Positions 26,323 to 39,417 are shown, numbered from the stretch's first letter. The stretch is 64,000 bases of DNA from Sitta carolinensis (GCA_032173965.1 CM063284.1:106144410-106208409); one strand, 5' to 3'. The notes: generated by a model from the letters alone, not told the origin. Numbers and translations: made by a program.

Positions 26323-27931
26323 ACCGCCCACTTTTTGCTAATCATGGAGGAATACAGATTAATCTCAAGAGTGGGATATGGGTAAAATTCAGTAGATTAA
26401 GTCCCAGCTATAAAAGGTAATCTCTGTCAAAAGGACTAGGGGACACCATCAGAATTCACTAGTTAGTCCACTTTGACAGTAGGATACATTGACACTTAAC
26501 TACAAGTGTTTGTTCAGAAGGGACTAGGGCAAGGTAGCCAGTGTGCTGTAAATTCACACCTTAACTTACTTGTCTTACTTAACTGCCTATGACACAGTGA
26601 TGAAAGATGAGATTTTAAACTGATTACACTGAACAAATCCAAAAAGTTGTCTGATCACTGAAGTTCACATTTAAAACCAGACTTCCTGTCTTAGCTTAGC
26701 TGATTCGGAATGGAAGTCAAAGTAAGTGGCTGCAGATGAATTTGGTCTAGTTTATGTGAATCATCTGAAAAACTCTTCCTACACTGAAATCCTGTATATC
26801 TGTTTTCTCAGACATGACTCAATCCTTAGCTATCAGCTGGATTCTGACCTTGCCTTAGGTGGAGGCTCGGATAAAGGCGACTTGAGCCATCGGTCCTGAC
26901 AATCCTGCCTGCTGTCAGGAGCTTATGGAAGCACCAGAAAAAATACACTTTCCTAAAGGCAAATTACCACTTCCTCTTGGAATCTTGGGAAGCTCATTAA
27001 TACTTAAGGAAACAACAATACTTACATTGTGTCTGTATTGTACTGCTTTCTTTTTTTTTTTTTTCTTTTGATCACTAGAGCATTGAAAAAACTGTGGTGT
27101 TATGCATAACACAATAAAAACAGTGCAAAACAAAATTTGACCAGCATCATCTAACGAAGAATCACTTCAAAGTTTATATCTTTCCTGTGCAGGTGAAAAG
27201 TTTATGTTTTAGCCATGCAGTTTTACTGAGGGAGGAAAATAACTCTATAATGAAAGATACTGTTAAATCACAATTACCTTTTCTGCATTCGTTTGTGTTT
27301 TTTTCAGCTGATCCCATCTCTTTAGTGATAAAGCAGTTGGAAATGAAGAAAAATGTATACTATAATTTCTAGACTTAGTGCAGTAATGCGCTCATACTGT
27401 AGCTGTCAGTTCATTATGAAATTTTAAGACCTTTAACAGCCTTCATATCTTATTAAGTACAGTTTTGGTCCCTGTGCATGTGCCAGTTTCCCAAAAGTTT
27501 GATCTCTTTCATACATTGAAAAGTTTGGAGCATGTGCCCCTCAGATGTGCTACCACTGCTTTGCTTCAAAATGAAACATATTTTGCTTTAAAACATATTC
27601 CTGTGAGCCCACCACTTTTGTCTGCTCTGCCAAGGTTTGCCAGTACTTCAGCTATCCTCCTGATACAGATTTTATGGGGCTATGCTATTATATTTATTTA
27701 ATAATTGTGGTTTTAAAATTTTTTTTGTTAAAGTATAAAACTTTTAAACCAGACTATTTCACTGATACCCTCCACCAAGAAAGCCCACTGTAGTCTGGTT
27801 TTCTAGGCCTGAGGTTTCTGAGTTTCTGAACTCAGTTTCTTCACAGTGTTTGGGTTTGAGAAGACCTTGTTCTCACAGACTTGACATAAATATCTTAAGT
27901 GTTATTGTAACGAGAGTGATGTTTTGGATTA
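26323..27931. other. Intergenic DNA between LTRs, no gene seen
   Basis: AT-rich with a short poly(T) run near 27,051-27,064. No gene or identified repeat. Confidence 0.5.
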
Positions 27932-27936
27932 TTTTC

Positions 27937-28130
27937 TGTGGGATGGACTTGTCTCTATCAGTTTAAACAAATAATAAGAAGAGTTCTATCACTCTTCTAA
28001 CCAATGAGAGTGGCCTGTTCTAAAAGGTATATAAAGAAAACAATTATTTTAATAAAGTAGAGTCAGATACAGTTTTTATAACGAGGTCTCATGTCGTCTG
28101 TTCATTGCCCACAACAACAGCGCACCAACA
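27937..28130 (+). mobile_element. Candidate short solo LTR with CCAAT, TATA and poly(A) signals
   Basis: Within 194 bp this segment has a CCAAT box (28,001-28,005), a TATATAAAG box (28,028-28,036) and an AATAAA signal (28,051-28,056) in the order and spacing of an LTR promoter. It starts with TGTGGG and ends with CCAACA. The flanks ttttc (27,932-27,936) and ctttc (28,131-28,135) match at four of five positions, consistent with an aged 5-bp target-site duplication. No internal retroviral sequence adjoins it. The LTR could start further left, so the left boundary is uncertain. Confidence 0.5.
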
Positions 28131-28135
28131 CTTTC

Positions 28136-31100
28136 ATTGGAATATTTTGGAGACAACGGCAAAGCTGGCTTCTGGATAAATCAAGAAGGTGAATGACAGC
28201 CTCTTTGCCATTTATGAATATCAGGGCTTCAGTTGTGTGTCTCAGAGGAAGGTGGACAGAAGCTCTGCAGAGACTTGTGTTGGGAAAAGGCACTGCCACA
28301 CCTTTCCCACCTCTTACTGCTCTTCCCTTTCTTCTGCCACAAGATACCTCCTCCAGAGGTAGCTAACCTGAAACAGTATAAAGAAGTACTGAATAAGGCA
28401 TAAAAACAAGCCACTCTGTTCATCCAATTTCAATAATGATGCAAGACTGGTGTGAACTTTTTCCTTTTAAAGTCCTAAGAGAGCTGACAACAGGTTAAAC
28501 AGTGTGACTTTTGTAGCTGCTGAATATAAACAGCTGACCATAGATGACAGAAGCTGAAGAAGTGAGAGAGGGAGAGGATGTAGAGCTAGTGATCTGCTGG
28601 GTGATGTGCTGAACTGATACAAGCATATTTATGGTTTAAGTCACAGGCTGAAGGTCAAAGGTGGAGGCTTAATGGGTCTGTCTTGATTTTCTGTTCACCA
28701 TGCATGGCCAGGAAGGGAATCTTGAGTCACAATAAAGCATGGTTCTGTATACTGTGTATGGACTAGCACCACAAAGAAATGGCTGCCAAAGTTTATCTTT
28801 CCCCTTTTCTTCAAAAAGTGAGTTAAGCTTCCTTAACAGCTCAAGCCAGAAACATATACTGGAAAAGTAATTTTTTCAAAATTATTTTATCATACATAAA
28901 ATATAGCATAAGAATATTAAAAATCTGGCTTCAGTAAAGTAATTAGCAAAGATCCTTCTAACTTTAGAAGCTTGGAATTTTCCATGAAAGACATCAATTG
29001 CAAAAGTAAAAAGCTTTGCTTTGAAAAGTTGGAACATACATGTACATCCATCTAGTGTTTTCCTAATACCCTCTTCCTCTTGCTGTTTCTAAGTATAAGA
29101 ACCAGGGAGACCAACAAAGCTTTAGGTATTGGAAGAGAAAATTCTGCAAAAGGACTACTGAATGAAGTAATAGAATGTAATGTCGAGTCTCCCTCAATGT
29201 TCTGAATTCTGAAGATGTGTAACACCAATGTGGCATCGTCTCACTAACATTAGATTTCAAAACAAAGATATATTTTCTCACTGATACTCAATGAGACAAA
29301 AAGCAACAAATAACTATTCCTTTTTTAAAAAGAGACCTATTGAAAATTTAGTGAGTCTTCAGTAATAGCTTGATTTAAACTGTTATTTCATTTTGCTATA
29401 GGAGACACAAATAGAAATCTAATGTGCTAAGAATATTTCAGCAAGACTCCTACAATAGAAAACTGTAGCTCCTTTACAAAACTATCTGGTGTATTAGCAA
29501 AACAGCAGGCAAATAAATAGTAGACAATCTACTCGTCTTTTCTAAGGTCTTTGACCAAGGCCTGCAGAGGATACCATAAGTATGGATTAAGGGATGGGAA
29601 AGCAGTTATCATATTTAAAATAACTGAAGGTCTAGATGACAAAGCAGAAAAAAAAAAATATCTAATTTCTGCACAAGAAAAGCCAACTGTGAGGTCCATG
29701 ATATCCCATGCTTCTATGTCTTCATACAGAAAGCCTTATCCTTAATACAGTATCATCTGCAAAAGAAGACAAATAACAAAAAAGTATTTATTATTCAGAC
29801 ACCCATAAAATAACAGCAGTGCCTCTTCTGGTTCCTGCTTTATAACTCTCTTTACAGCATACACTCACTCTTCTGTAATGATTAGACTCCATGAAAAAAA
29901 AAAGGCAAAGCATTCCTAAATTTCTGCAAGACACCAAGAAATAATAATACTTCAAGGTTTTTTCCTCTCAGAGAAAATTAGCAAGATTTTGTATCAAGCT
30001 TACTTTGTAGTGAGAACAGTGATAGTTCTCTCATAATTTGTTTTTTATATCCTGCTGTCTCTGATGAGGTAAAGGACAAACTGTTGTCATCAACAAATTA
30101 GTTGCAACAAGTTCTAAACCTGTTTTGCTCAGGAAAGCATCAAAAATGCTTCAGGTTGCATCTCTTGGCTCACTTGAAGGCATTTTTCTCTAGTTAGCCT
30201 TTAGGTCAGAAATTAACTGCTGCTACTTCTCTTCCTTTTCCAAGGTCAGACTTGGCCTACTTTCCATTATGCCCTTTATGAACCAACAGTCTCCTGCCCT
30301 CACAACTAGTCAAGAGGAAAGAAATATTACCTAACTGTGATAGGGGGTGAGGGCATGTGTGTTATCTGAATTTGCTCGTGAGCATACTGAACAGCTTTTG
30401 ATAGCTACAGGGAGGTATGTTGTAAACTCTCTGTAATGAATACTTGTAGACATGAATGTTTGTGCATACCTTCACCATAAGAACAAGTTGAAGCCTGCAC
30501 CATTTATATTGTCTAACTTTTCAGAATTGAACCTCTCTGATACTCCTCTCCTGAAGATTTTATGTGATCACTGTATAAATTGGTAGATAGACATTAAGAG
30601 ACTTTTCTTGATGGAAGCTGTAGATGACAAACAGGTTATACTTTATTCTCAACTGGAAAAGCATGTAGCAGTAGATTTTGAAGAAAATTAATCTGTGAAA
30701 TCCATTTAATGGAAATTATATTTGAAATAAAAGAGAAATAGGTCCTTCAGATAATTATACTGCCTTCTTCAGGAAGAAAAACAATCTCTCTCACAGAGAA
30801 CTCCCAGAAAGCCTGATACTACAATATCATAAGTCACATTAGTCTGTGATAAGTCTACATTTAGAACTATTATGAGTTATAAGGCTGAGAACAAGAGTCA
30901 GCTGATGTCAAAATATATGTTGATACATACAATTACTTCTTTGTCTTATACTTTTTGCCTTTTACTTACGAAAAATTAAATTTCTGTAACTTGTGGAAAT
31001 AAATATAAAAGCACAACTTAAAATCTCAATCCTAACAGCAACTCTGTATGAGAAACCCTAACAAAGGAAAAGGCCCTGCTGAATCTCTAAGGCTTGTACA

Positions 31101-31248
31101 TGGTAGGTTTTGTTTGGAGGGAACAAGAGTCTGGAAAGAAGAGGCTCCTTTAAGATCTCAAGCCAAAGGAAAAGGTAGTAAACATCCCTTTTATCCCTAG
31201 ACTTTTCAGAGTCTAATAAAGAGTTCAATGGCAAGTACAACACCTTTA
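28136..31248. other. Intergenic DNA, no gene seen
   Basis: AT-rich sequence with only short frames and short A-runs. Nothing recognisable. Confidence 0.5.
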
Positions 31249-31464
31249 AAGACCCACCATCAGGCTCACTATAAGACTCCAAGTTTAATGATGAGCTGAG
31301 GATGCAGAAAGGAACATTTCAGACAGTATGTTTTATGAGACCAGCTGACATAGTTGAAGACCCACCATCAGGCTCACTATAAGACTCCAAGTTTAATGAT
31401 GAGCTGAGGATGCAGAAAGGAACATTTCAGACAGTATGTTTTATGAGACCAGCTGACATAGTTG
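31249..31464. repeat. Exact 108-bp tandem duplication, two copies
   Basis: Copy 1 is 31,249-31,356 and copy 2 is 31,357-31,464. I compared them base by base and found no difference. Both begin aagacccaccatcagg and end gacatagttg. Absence of divergence in non-coding DNA implies a very recent event or an assembly duplication. Confidence 0.95.
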
Positions 31465-31674
31465 GAAGTAGACCGGCTTTGAAGCACACCAGCCCTCAAG
31501 TCTAGTACATGAGCAGAACCTTTGTCACATTGTGCAGTCTTACAGCTATTTTGGGTGGTAATACATTTGTGTTATCAGTTACACAGTTTATCCAATTATG
31601 CAACACTCATAAAACCAAATCATAGGCAGACACGGCACATTCACATTGGATAGGGATTTACAGTTCAAGTTTAA

Positions 31675-31910
31675 GGGCTCATGGAAAGGGCTTTGGGGTC
31701 TTTAAAAACTTCCATGTAATATGGCACTAAGACTGGGGCATACCCAGAACCCGATGTCTCCATCACATTTGGCAGTGATGCCTGATTATTCAGTATAGCC
31801 TCCTGAATCACCAAAACCACTTCCTGCAGCAGACTTTCTGTAAATCCCTTATCCAAGTACTGACCCAGCCCAGCCCTACTTAGCCTACTTAGCCTAAGGT
31901 GGTGTGACTG
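31675..31910 (-). mobile_element. Ancient 5S-rRNA-derived SINE (SINE3-type), minus strand
   Basis: On the minus strand, about 31,910 to 31,845 resembles the internal-promoter half of 5S rRNA: a CACACCACC block, then GCTAAGTAGGGCTGGG, then GTCAGTACTTGGAT. The centre of the 5S region is deleted. A body with CTGCAGGAAGTGG and GGTGATTCAG follows, and then a tail with a TTAAAGACCCC block like the CATTAAAGATCCC tails of old vertebrate SINEs. AmnSINE1 and related 5S-headed SINEs have this layout. It is heavily diverged, so the family assignment is tentative. It is not a functional 5S gene. Confidence 0.55.
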
Positions 31911-32067
31911 CAAGCACAAACAGCATACATCTGGCATTCAGCTCAGTTAGCTGTCTTCTTCAGAAAAGAGCCTTCCTTTCAAGGCAGTCATAAGATGCAG
32001 TTTTATAGGAAGCATTACTTTCCTGTAGTAAAATCATCTGAGTATATTCAAATATCAGCTTGTCTCT

Positions 32068-32123
32068 CATATTCAGGTCAATAGGGAAAACACTGCATAT
32101 TCAGGTCAATAGTGAAAACACCA
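32068..32123. repeat. 28-bp tandem duplication, two near-identical copies
   Basis: Copies at 32,068-32,095 and 32,096-32,123 share catattcaggtcaatag and differ at about two positions. Confidence 0.85.
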
Positions 32124-35100
32124 CACTGTTTGAATTTGGTAGTAACTTTCTGTTCTGATCACAGGTTGTCTAGTAACTATTATTAAAATTGGTAAGTAAG
32201 AAAGATGATCTAAAAAATAATAATTATCACTGTGGGATCATTTTATGAACAAACACAGCTTTTTAGTTACTCACAGCCTTTGACAACATGCCATACAACA
32301 AACATTTTCAAGCCCAAGTGTTTCAGTTTTAGGTGCCTAAAAAAAAAAGCACAGGTTTAGCAGACTGATTGTATATGTACCCATGATTACATTTCCAGAA
32401 GTGTTAATTACGCCTCTTACTGATTTTGCTCAACATCTCTGACAATCACAGCAGGAGATCTGAAAATTATGGCCTATATTTGTACCTGAAAAAAAAAAAA
32501 AACCCAACCTAAGTTTACACAGATGCAGGCTTCTGTCAGGGCATATGCTGATCTTCGCCCACAGCCTGAATAACTATGCAATATGCAGGACTGCTGTGCA
32601 AGTATTCTTGCCCCACAGCCATGAACAAGAAGCACCTCAGCTGCCATTGTTATTGTAGCAGGGCAACTGCTGTAGTTCCGCACCGTTATGGAAGCAAGGC
32701 CCATTACATGCCATGTTCTCTGACCTGTTTCACCTTGAAATAGGCTGTGCAGCAATTCAGGGTCAGCTTGCACAGACCTAGGCCTGTGCAAGTCACAAGG
32801 TGCATATCCCACGTGCAAGCTCCCAGTGTGCTGTCTCTCATGTAGTAACAAAGATATGCTGAATCCTATGCACACAGTAAATATCCTTTGCACTGGAAAT
32901 AAATCTGAATTAGTGCATAATTTTGGGGGGGTTTAGCTGGTCACACTGAAGATTTGGTGTTACTCCATTATAATAAGTCTGTACTATTAGTGTTATTAAA
33001 AAAACGTATTTTTCTTCTCTGTTTCTCTTTGTACTTATGCTGGGCAGACCTCTAGCCCAGTTAATCTGCACATAAAATGAAACAAAATTTATAACAATAA
33101 GATCTTGCTACACTTAACAAGGATGTATCATTCCCACACCCCTCGGTAAATTATTTTGCTGGAGGCTACATCATTCTCTGTGAGTAGTATGTTGGGAGTT
33201 GACAGAGGCGTGAATAATTCGCAGCGTAGAAGCCTCCCCAGCCGAGCTGAGCTGCAGCATGTTGGGCGAGCCTTTGATGCAGACTGGTTGGGCAGGTTCC
33301 TGGGTGCCCCAGGAACCGGTCTGACGGGCCTGTTATGCCAACAAATTCTGGTATGATTCCATGCTCTCCAGAATGCAGAAACCTGCCCAGCCAGTTAAAT
33401 GAAAGGCATATTAGGTTATCCATTGCACATTGTATATACCTTAGGTGCAGCAGATCTCCTCTCGGCATTCTCTAGTGTGGTCCACAGTGGCTTCCTCATC
33501 TCACTTACACTTGAGGTTTATAGCTGGAGGGGAAGTCAATAGTAAATATTTATCACCCGACCAAGAACAGAACTTTTCACAATTCAAACAGAAGGGTGAG
33601 TTTTGAAAATCTTTCTTTTAAATTAATTTAAGATAACCTTAAGCAAAAAATTCTCTGATGCTTGAAGTGGTATAGTGGCTATCTCCTTGATGTGTCTGAG
33701 TACTGACAGTCTCTATAGCACTTATTGACAGGATTTTGGTAATTGTGGCTGTTTGAGCCTTCTGTGTGCAGCTCAACATCATTTGCTCTGTCTACAGAGT
33801 ATTTACTGCAGAGACAGTTCAATGAACCTAGCACAAGTGTGAGAGATAGAAACTCCACAGCCAATGACTTGGTATTTTGAGCAGTTCACTTAAGTACTGT
33901 TTATTGGTCTTCTCTTTTATTCGGCGTTTTTATAATCCCTGTCACATAACAGCAGTGCTGTGATAAGGCATTACAGTAAGATGTGCGATTACTAATTCTT
34001 GCCAGACTAACTTTTTTAATTGTTCAATTTTATAGAGTGAGCTACTTAAGCCTAGATCTACCTATTTCATGGTAAGATAGGAAACTTGTCATTCTTACTG
34101 CTGTCTTTCTACATACTTTTTAGAAATTTACCTGTTTAGAATGAGTAACAGTGGTGTTAACAGCAGTAAAAACAGTGCTAGTCATAAAGAGCAGGCTGAC
34201 CTGAAAAGTTGTACCTGTATCTGCAGATGAATCCATTCACAGGTTCTGTGTCAAACAAGAAATATTAAACAGTGTGAAAACAAAAGCTGAGGAATCTGGT
34301 AACTGATTAACTACTGGAGCACAGAACTGCTTGCTGAACTGAATAGAAAGGAATGAAGACAGGTTTTGTCATGCCTGTTTGGACAAAATAACACTTTAAC
34401 TTAAGTAAATGTGAATCTTCTCAACATCTGTGTAGCTACATTTTTAAAAACCCTCATATAGCTACTTTTGTCTCCCAGGAATTCTTGATTTTGTCTAACT
34501 TTAAACAAAATAATTACCATTCTCTTTTGTGATGTGAAAAAACTCGTATCAGAATCAGTGGATACAAACCACTAGATACAAAATATCTATACAGGATTAT
34601 GTAAGACTTTACGGTAGTCACACAACAGGAAGCTTCAATTATATTTACTGCCAGGTATTTCCAGGTCGATGCTAAAATTAATATTATTCTTTTGTAGAGT
34701 GCCAAGAAAAGGCCTCCTGAGCCTCTTAAAAAAATCAATGAATTGAAATCACCATCTCATTAGCAGTACTGTATGTGTGTTTTAAATTTTTTCTTCGAAG
34801 TGTGGATAAACAGAAAAGAACACAGGAAAATTTTGTAGTCTCACAGAAGCTGATAATATTAATCAGAAAAAAAAGTTTAATTTTCGTATATTATCAATTG
34901 ATTCTGCCATCAAATACACAAGGAAAACTTGCTAAGGCATAAACAATTCTACAGAGAAAAATTACAGCTGGCTGAACTTATGATTTGCACAAGAGCTCTG
35001 TGTAGAGCCTATAAAACGCAACAAGAGAGCTTTGATTTCTAAAGCTATAGGATTTTAACACAGAACATGTTGAATATATTTAAATTTCAAAGTAAATAAA

Positions 35101-36161
35101 CCACTTTTTCAAAATGCTGCTTGCCATCTCCAGTTTATGTGTTCTGCTTTATCTGGGTTTTCCTCAGCTACCTTCTTTTTTTTTAGGGGGCTGCAAGTGC
35201 AGGGGCTATTGTTTGGGGATTTCTTTTTCCCAAATGGTAAGTAAAATATTACTTCCTATATGTTGCTTTTTTCCTGTCCCCGAATTCATGTTGTTCACTA
35301 CAGTAAAAGGTAGGTGGCATGATTTTTTGCACACATCTGTTAACTTTTACTTCAGCCTTTCAAAGCTGATATAAATATGCATAACTACTCAAACTGGTCA
35401 TGTTACCCTGAGAAACATCAGTATGAGCAAAACATTTCCGCATGCAGCTAACACAAACAGGTACTGCTGCTTAGAGCTTGAAGATCAGGAACACTGCACT
35501 GGGGTCCTGCAACAGCATCCCTCACGTTGCTTTTAAATTTTTTTCCTTTCTCTTCCATCAAGACTTCTTAAGAGACCTGAGAGTTTGAGTTGAATAAGTC
35601 CTGGCAGTTTCTAACTATAGATGAGGAGCAGTGAAAGCACTTCAAAGAAGAGGGTTCCTTAAAATTAAGTGTTACTGGCATTGGGGAATTTGATCTTGGC
35701 TCAGTTTCAAATGTGGCTACGCAAGCAGCTTGAGAAGAATCAAATTCAGCTAGTGGGGTGATGGAGTGGCTCCTCCCTATTTTTCCAGAGAAAGCAACCA
35801 CCTGTGCCAAACAGCAGTGGTGGTGTCTGTTGTCTGTGTGCCCTCCCACCTGTAAGAAATCATGCTAACCAGAGTACTTCCAGTTCCTGCACTTCCAGTT
35901 CAAATCCCATTTAGCAGCTCAACTGTGCCACATAGTCTTAATAGCTGCATCTAAAGTTGGACTCCTTTGATGTCCTTATTGGCAATTGCAACATAAAGCA
36001 CGTTAAATGAACATGACTAGAGAGTTAAATAATATATTTAGCCGTCAGCTGCAGATCTGCAAGTTGAGGAGGTTGTGAACACACTAGCCATGTATATGTA
36101 TATGTATGTGTGATCTATTAAATCTGATGCAAATGCAAATTTATTTTATCACTACTTTATT
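32124..36161. other. Intergenic DNA, no gene seen
   Basis: No coding region is supported. Around 32.52-32.89 kb and 33.16-33.42 kb the sequence is non-repetitive and moderately GC-rich. A short perfect hairpin lies at 33,295. Old repeats or conserved noncoding elements cannot be excluded. Confidence 0.45.
33295..33317. other. Perfect 10-bp inverted repeat with 3-nt loop
   Basis: GGTTCCTGGG is followed by TGC and then its exact reverse complement CCCAGGAACC. A T-run expected for a terminator or Pol III end does not follow. Function unknown. Confidence 0.7.
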
Positions 36162-36207
36162 TTATACATACACATATATATATGTATATGCATATATATA
36201 TATATGC
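36162..36207. repeat. (AT)n/(TATG)n simple repeat
   Basis: Alternating purine-pyrimidine tract. A shorter similar tract lies at 36,089-36,111. Confidence 0.8.
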
Positions 36208-36455
36208 AAAGAATGAAATAGTTACCTTTGCGCATAAAGTAAATAAAATATTTAAATTTGACTTCCCATTGTAATTCAAATCTGGTTTTAATCTTTACAT
36301 CTAAATTTAAAGTAATAGAAACAAAAAAAATTAAGCTTTCTGCTAATATCTTTCAGCCCTACTCTGTATGCATATGCAGTGAACTAGGTCATCTGCTGCT
36401 ACCTGAGTGGTTAGAAACACTGATGCAGCCTCTGTACTACCCCACAAAAAGCAGC

Positions 36456-36463
36456 TTGTGTGT

Positions 36464-36525
<62 letters not shown>
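36456..36525 (+). repeat. (TG)n microsatellite, about 70 bp
   Basis: About 34 TG dinucleotides interrupted once by GA. The 90-codon open frame that spans it (CVCVCV repeats) is a by-product of the repeat. Confidence 0.95.
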
Positions 36526-36526
<1 letters not shown>

Positions 36527-38833
36527 GTGAACTAAAGGCTATTTTTAATTTTATCTGTGCTGCAACATTGCAGTACTCTAACAATAGAACTTCAGTTATT
36601 AGCTGATTTGCTGGTAAATAGTCCAGTCATCAAGAAGAAAGGCATTGCCACTAAACTGTAACTGAAAATTGACAACTCCACCTACTATTATAGGATTAAA
36701 CATTTCAGACCATTCAGGTCTAAAATGGGCTAGGACAAAATAAGATTCCCTTTTTGTGGAATTGCTAATGGATAAGTGTTCTGTCCCTTACTTCAATGTT
36801 CCACAGTAAGGGTTATTTTGAAATCGGGACACCAGCCATGACACCACAGGAAGTTTCATATCTGCTCAAGCGCAGCAACGGTGAAGCATTTTTCCCACAG
36901 TTTTATTGTCTAGGTGTGTGTGTTTACTCTTAAGTGGTGAATGAGATGCAGTTCCAGTTAGACTAGTCATCTTAAGACACCCAGTGTGTGAATGTGGAAT
37001 ATCAGACTGTCCAGTAGTTTTCTAGCATGTTCAATGAGCCAGGAATCTATTCAGTGGCCAACTATGTGATTACGGAGTACAAAAAAAATCAAATTAATCT
37101 GGAAGGGAGATAAAAGTAAAGCTCAACCATTGGCATTAATCCCTTTTCCCTTACTGTGGACTAGATAAGGAAAACACAGTAGAAGTCAGTGGATTTATAT
37201 TGCTGCAAAGATTAACGTGAGAGAATATGAAAATAAACAGATCAGAGTTTACTGGGATATAAAAGGGATGACATAATTACCCGTCATGGTGCTTCCTATA
37301 AATAGTAAGAAAGGTACAGTTTATGGTAAAATATCTGATCAATCAGCAAGAGGGCTATTTTATTGCAACTTATCAGATCTGTGTGTAGATTTAAGACACC
37401 TGCTTCTCCTAACATGAGGAAATGATTGTATACATCACAAACTTTTAGATTACAGAAGTTTCAAAAGTAGAATGAAAAGCTGCCAACAAGCATTATTTAG
37501 AAAGACTGGAGCATCTATCACAACCTATTATGATTTGGCAGCTTCTTCCTAAACACGTAGCTCATTTTAGTTCCACTATATGTCTACTGATCTGATAAGG
37601 GATCAAATTTACAATTTGATCTTACAGTAAGTAATCTGCTGCTGAGCTCCTGAACAATATTTCCATTTTATTTAAGTTGAAATATAAGTGGTTAAACAAT
37701 GATGAGGAATGAGCAGAAAAGTTAAGTATAAGATTTTTTCTAAATACTTCAGAATTCATGGTACGTACTGGATGGGAAACCAAGAATATTTTCAACAATG
37801 GGGAACAACAGATTTGAAGCTTGAATCACGAATCATGTGTCATCTCCTGTCTAACAGTATTTGAAAATACCTCAAAAATGTTGAAATAGTATTTCAGATC
37901 CAGTTTTATTTATGCTGTAGCTCCTTATTTATGATGTTTTCTTGAGACCTGAGTGATTTGAGTAATGTAAAGAGAATTAAATGAAACAGCTACTAACAAT
38001 TATGAAATATCTGAACACTTAACTTTTTAAATATGGCTATTAACAATCTAGAAAGTATATGTTTGCAGCACTGTCCCTTCCAAATTGATCATTATTATGT
38101 CTTCTAGTCACTTCACCAAGCTGTCTCTGCAAGAGTTCCTATATGTACCAAAATGGTCCAGTGGAATCATGTGAAGGCAGAATAGTAATAGTGGAAAAAC
38201 TGTATTTTGTTTCTATTTCATCACTAAGAACAACATAAAATCAAGGGGGTTATCTCTTTGCAGACATCAGGGCTTGTCCCAGTGAATGAAGGAACACTGA
38301 TCTGCAATTTGGGCAAAAAAAAACAACATTGAAAAGCGACAAAAACTTCAGCAGCCTTATACTCTACTAATTATATGTGCCTACTGGTTTCCATACTCAC
38401 ATAAGCCACAAAAATATGCCTAGGCTGCCCTGTTGTACAGTGAAATGACGAGCCATGGAAACGGTCAAGATCAAGACGGTGAGGGGAAGCCCCCCCACAT
38501 ATTTCTGTGTGTAAGCCCCAGCAACCAGATTACAAATCCTGGGGCACAGATAGATTTAACAGCATAAACTTAAAGGCAAGGCCACTTCTGGCACAGTTGT
38601 ACAGCCCAATGATCCTCTTTACATCTAAACCAGCAAGAACTTCTTTCAGGAAGGCAGGGACAGCATTTGTTTCAATGCAGGCTATCGCACACCCCCTTGC
38701 TTCTCCAGAGTGTTTTGTGCTTGCTGTCACACAGCTGGGGCCTGGCTCGTGCCCTTGGCTTTCCTCTGGCAGCTCTCTGTGGAAATCCAAAGCACTGGGC
38801 CAGAGGACAGGCTGACACAACACCTGGTGACCT
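36526..38833. other. Intergenic DNA, no gene seen
   Basis: AT-rich, with overlapping short frames on both strands at 38.5-38.8 kb and no recognisable product. The last 300 bp could include a more decayed 5' portion of the CR1 element that follows. Confidence 0.45.
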
Positions 38834-39346
38834 CGATGAGCCAAGATGAGCCAAGTGTGCCCAGGAGGCCAAGAAGGCCAATGGCATCCTGGCCTGTGTC
38901 AGAAATAACATGGCCAGCACAAATCTGTACCAGGTCTGGAGCACATGTGCCATGAGGAGCTGCTGAGGGAGCTGGGGGTGTTTAGCCTGGAGGAGGTACA
39001 GACAAGACCTTATCACTCTCTACAAACACCAGAAAGGAGGCTGTAGCCAAGTGTGGTCAACCTTTTCACCCACGCAACAAGTGACAGGACAAAAAGAAGT
39101 GGCCTAAGGGTACTCAAAGGGAGACTTAGGTTGGACATGAGGAAGAGTTTCTTCACAGAAAAGGTGATTAGAGAGTGTAACAGACTGCCCAGGGAGGTGG
39201 TAGTCACCCTCCCTGGAGGTGTTTAAGGAAAGACTAGACATTGCACTTAGCACCGTGGTCTAGTAGACACGGTGGTCTTCGCTCAACGGCTGGACTCGAT
39301 GACTTTTAGCGGTCTTTTCCAGCCCAGCTAATGCTGCGATCCTGGG
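38834..39346 (+). mobile_element. CR1 LINE 3' region with internal deletion, abutting the CpG island
   Basis: Sense-strand CR1 end-of-ORF2 and 3' UTR. It contains the GTGTGCCCAGG...GGCCAAGAAGGCCAATGG segment, then the GGTCTGGAGCACATG and GAGCTGCTGAGGGAGCTG block, the AGACTGCCCAGGGAGGTGG block and the terminal GGCTGGACTCGATGAC...TTTTCCAGCC block. Compared with typical CR1, the part between the GGCCAGCA and GGTCTGGAGC blocks is missing, an internal deletion of perhaps 200 bp. The 3' end lies about 60 bp from the first promoter palindrome of RBBP8. Start is approximate. Confidence 0.88.
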
Positions 39347-39407
39347 ACAGCGCCGCCCCCACCGCCTGAACCGCCGGGGCGGGGGTCAGACCCTCAAGTT
39401 CCCACTC

Positions 39408-39417
39408 TCTCGCGAGA
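39408..39417. promoter_or_regulatory. TCTCGCGAGA palindrome (BANP-type motif)
   Basis: Exact match to the 10-bp palindrome known as a CpG-island promoter element bound by BANP. It lies about 130 bp upstream of the exon 1 donor site, and a near-copy follows at 39,430. Confidence 0.7.

Noticed and set aside
31840..31910. A functional 5S rRNA gene
   Set aside because: The centre is deleted, the match is partial and a SINE body follows.
36258..36530. 90-codon frame ending in repeated Cys-Val
   Set aside because: Translation of the TG microsatellite.
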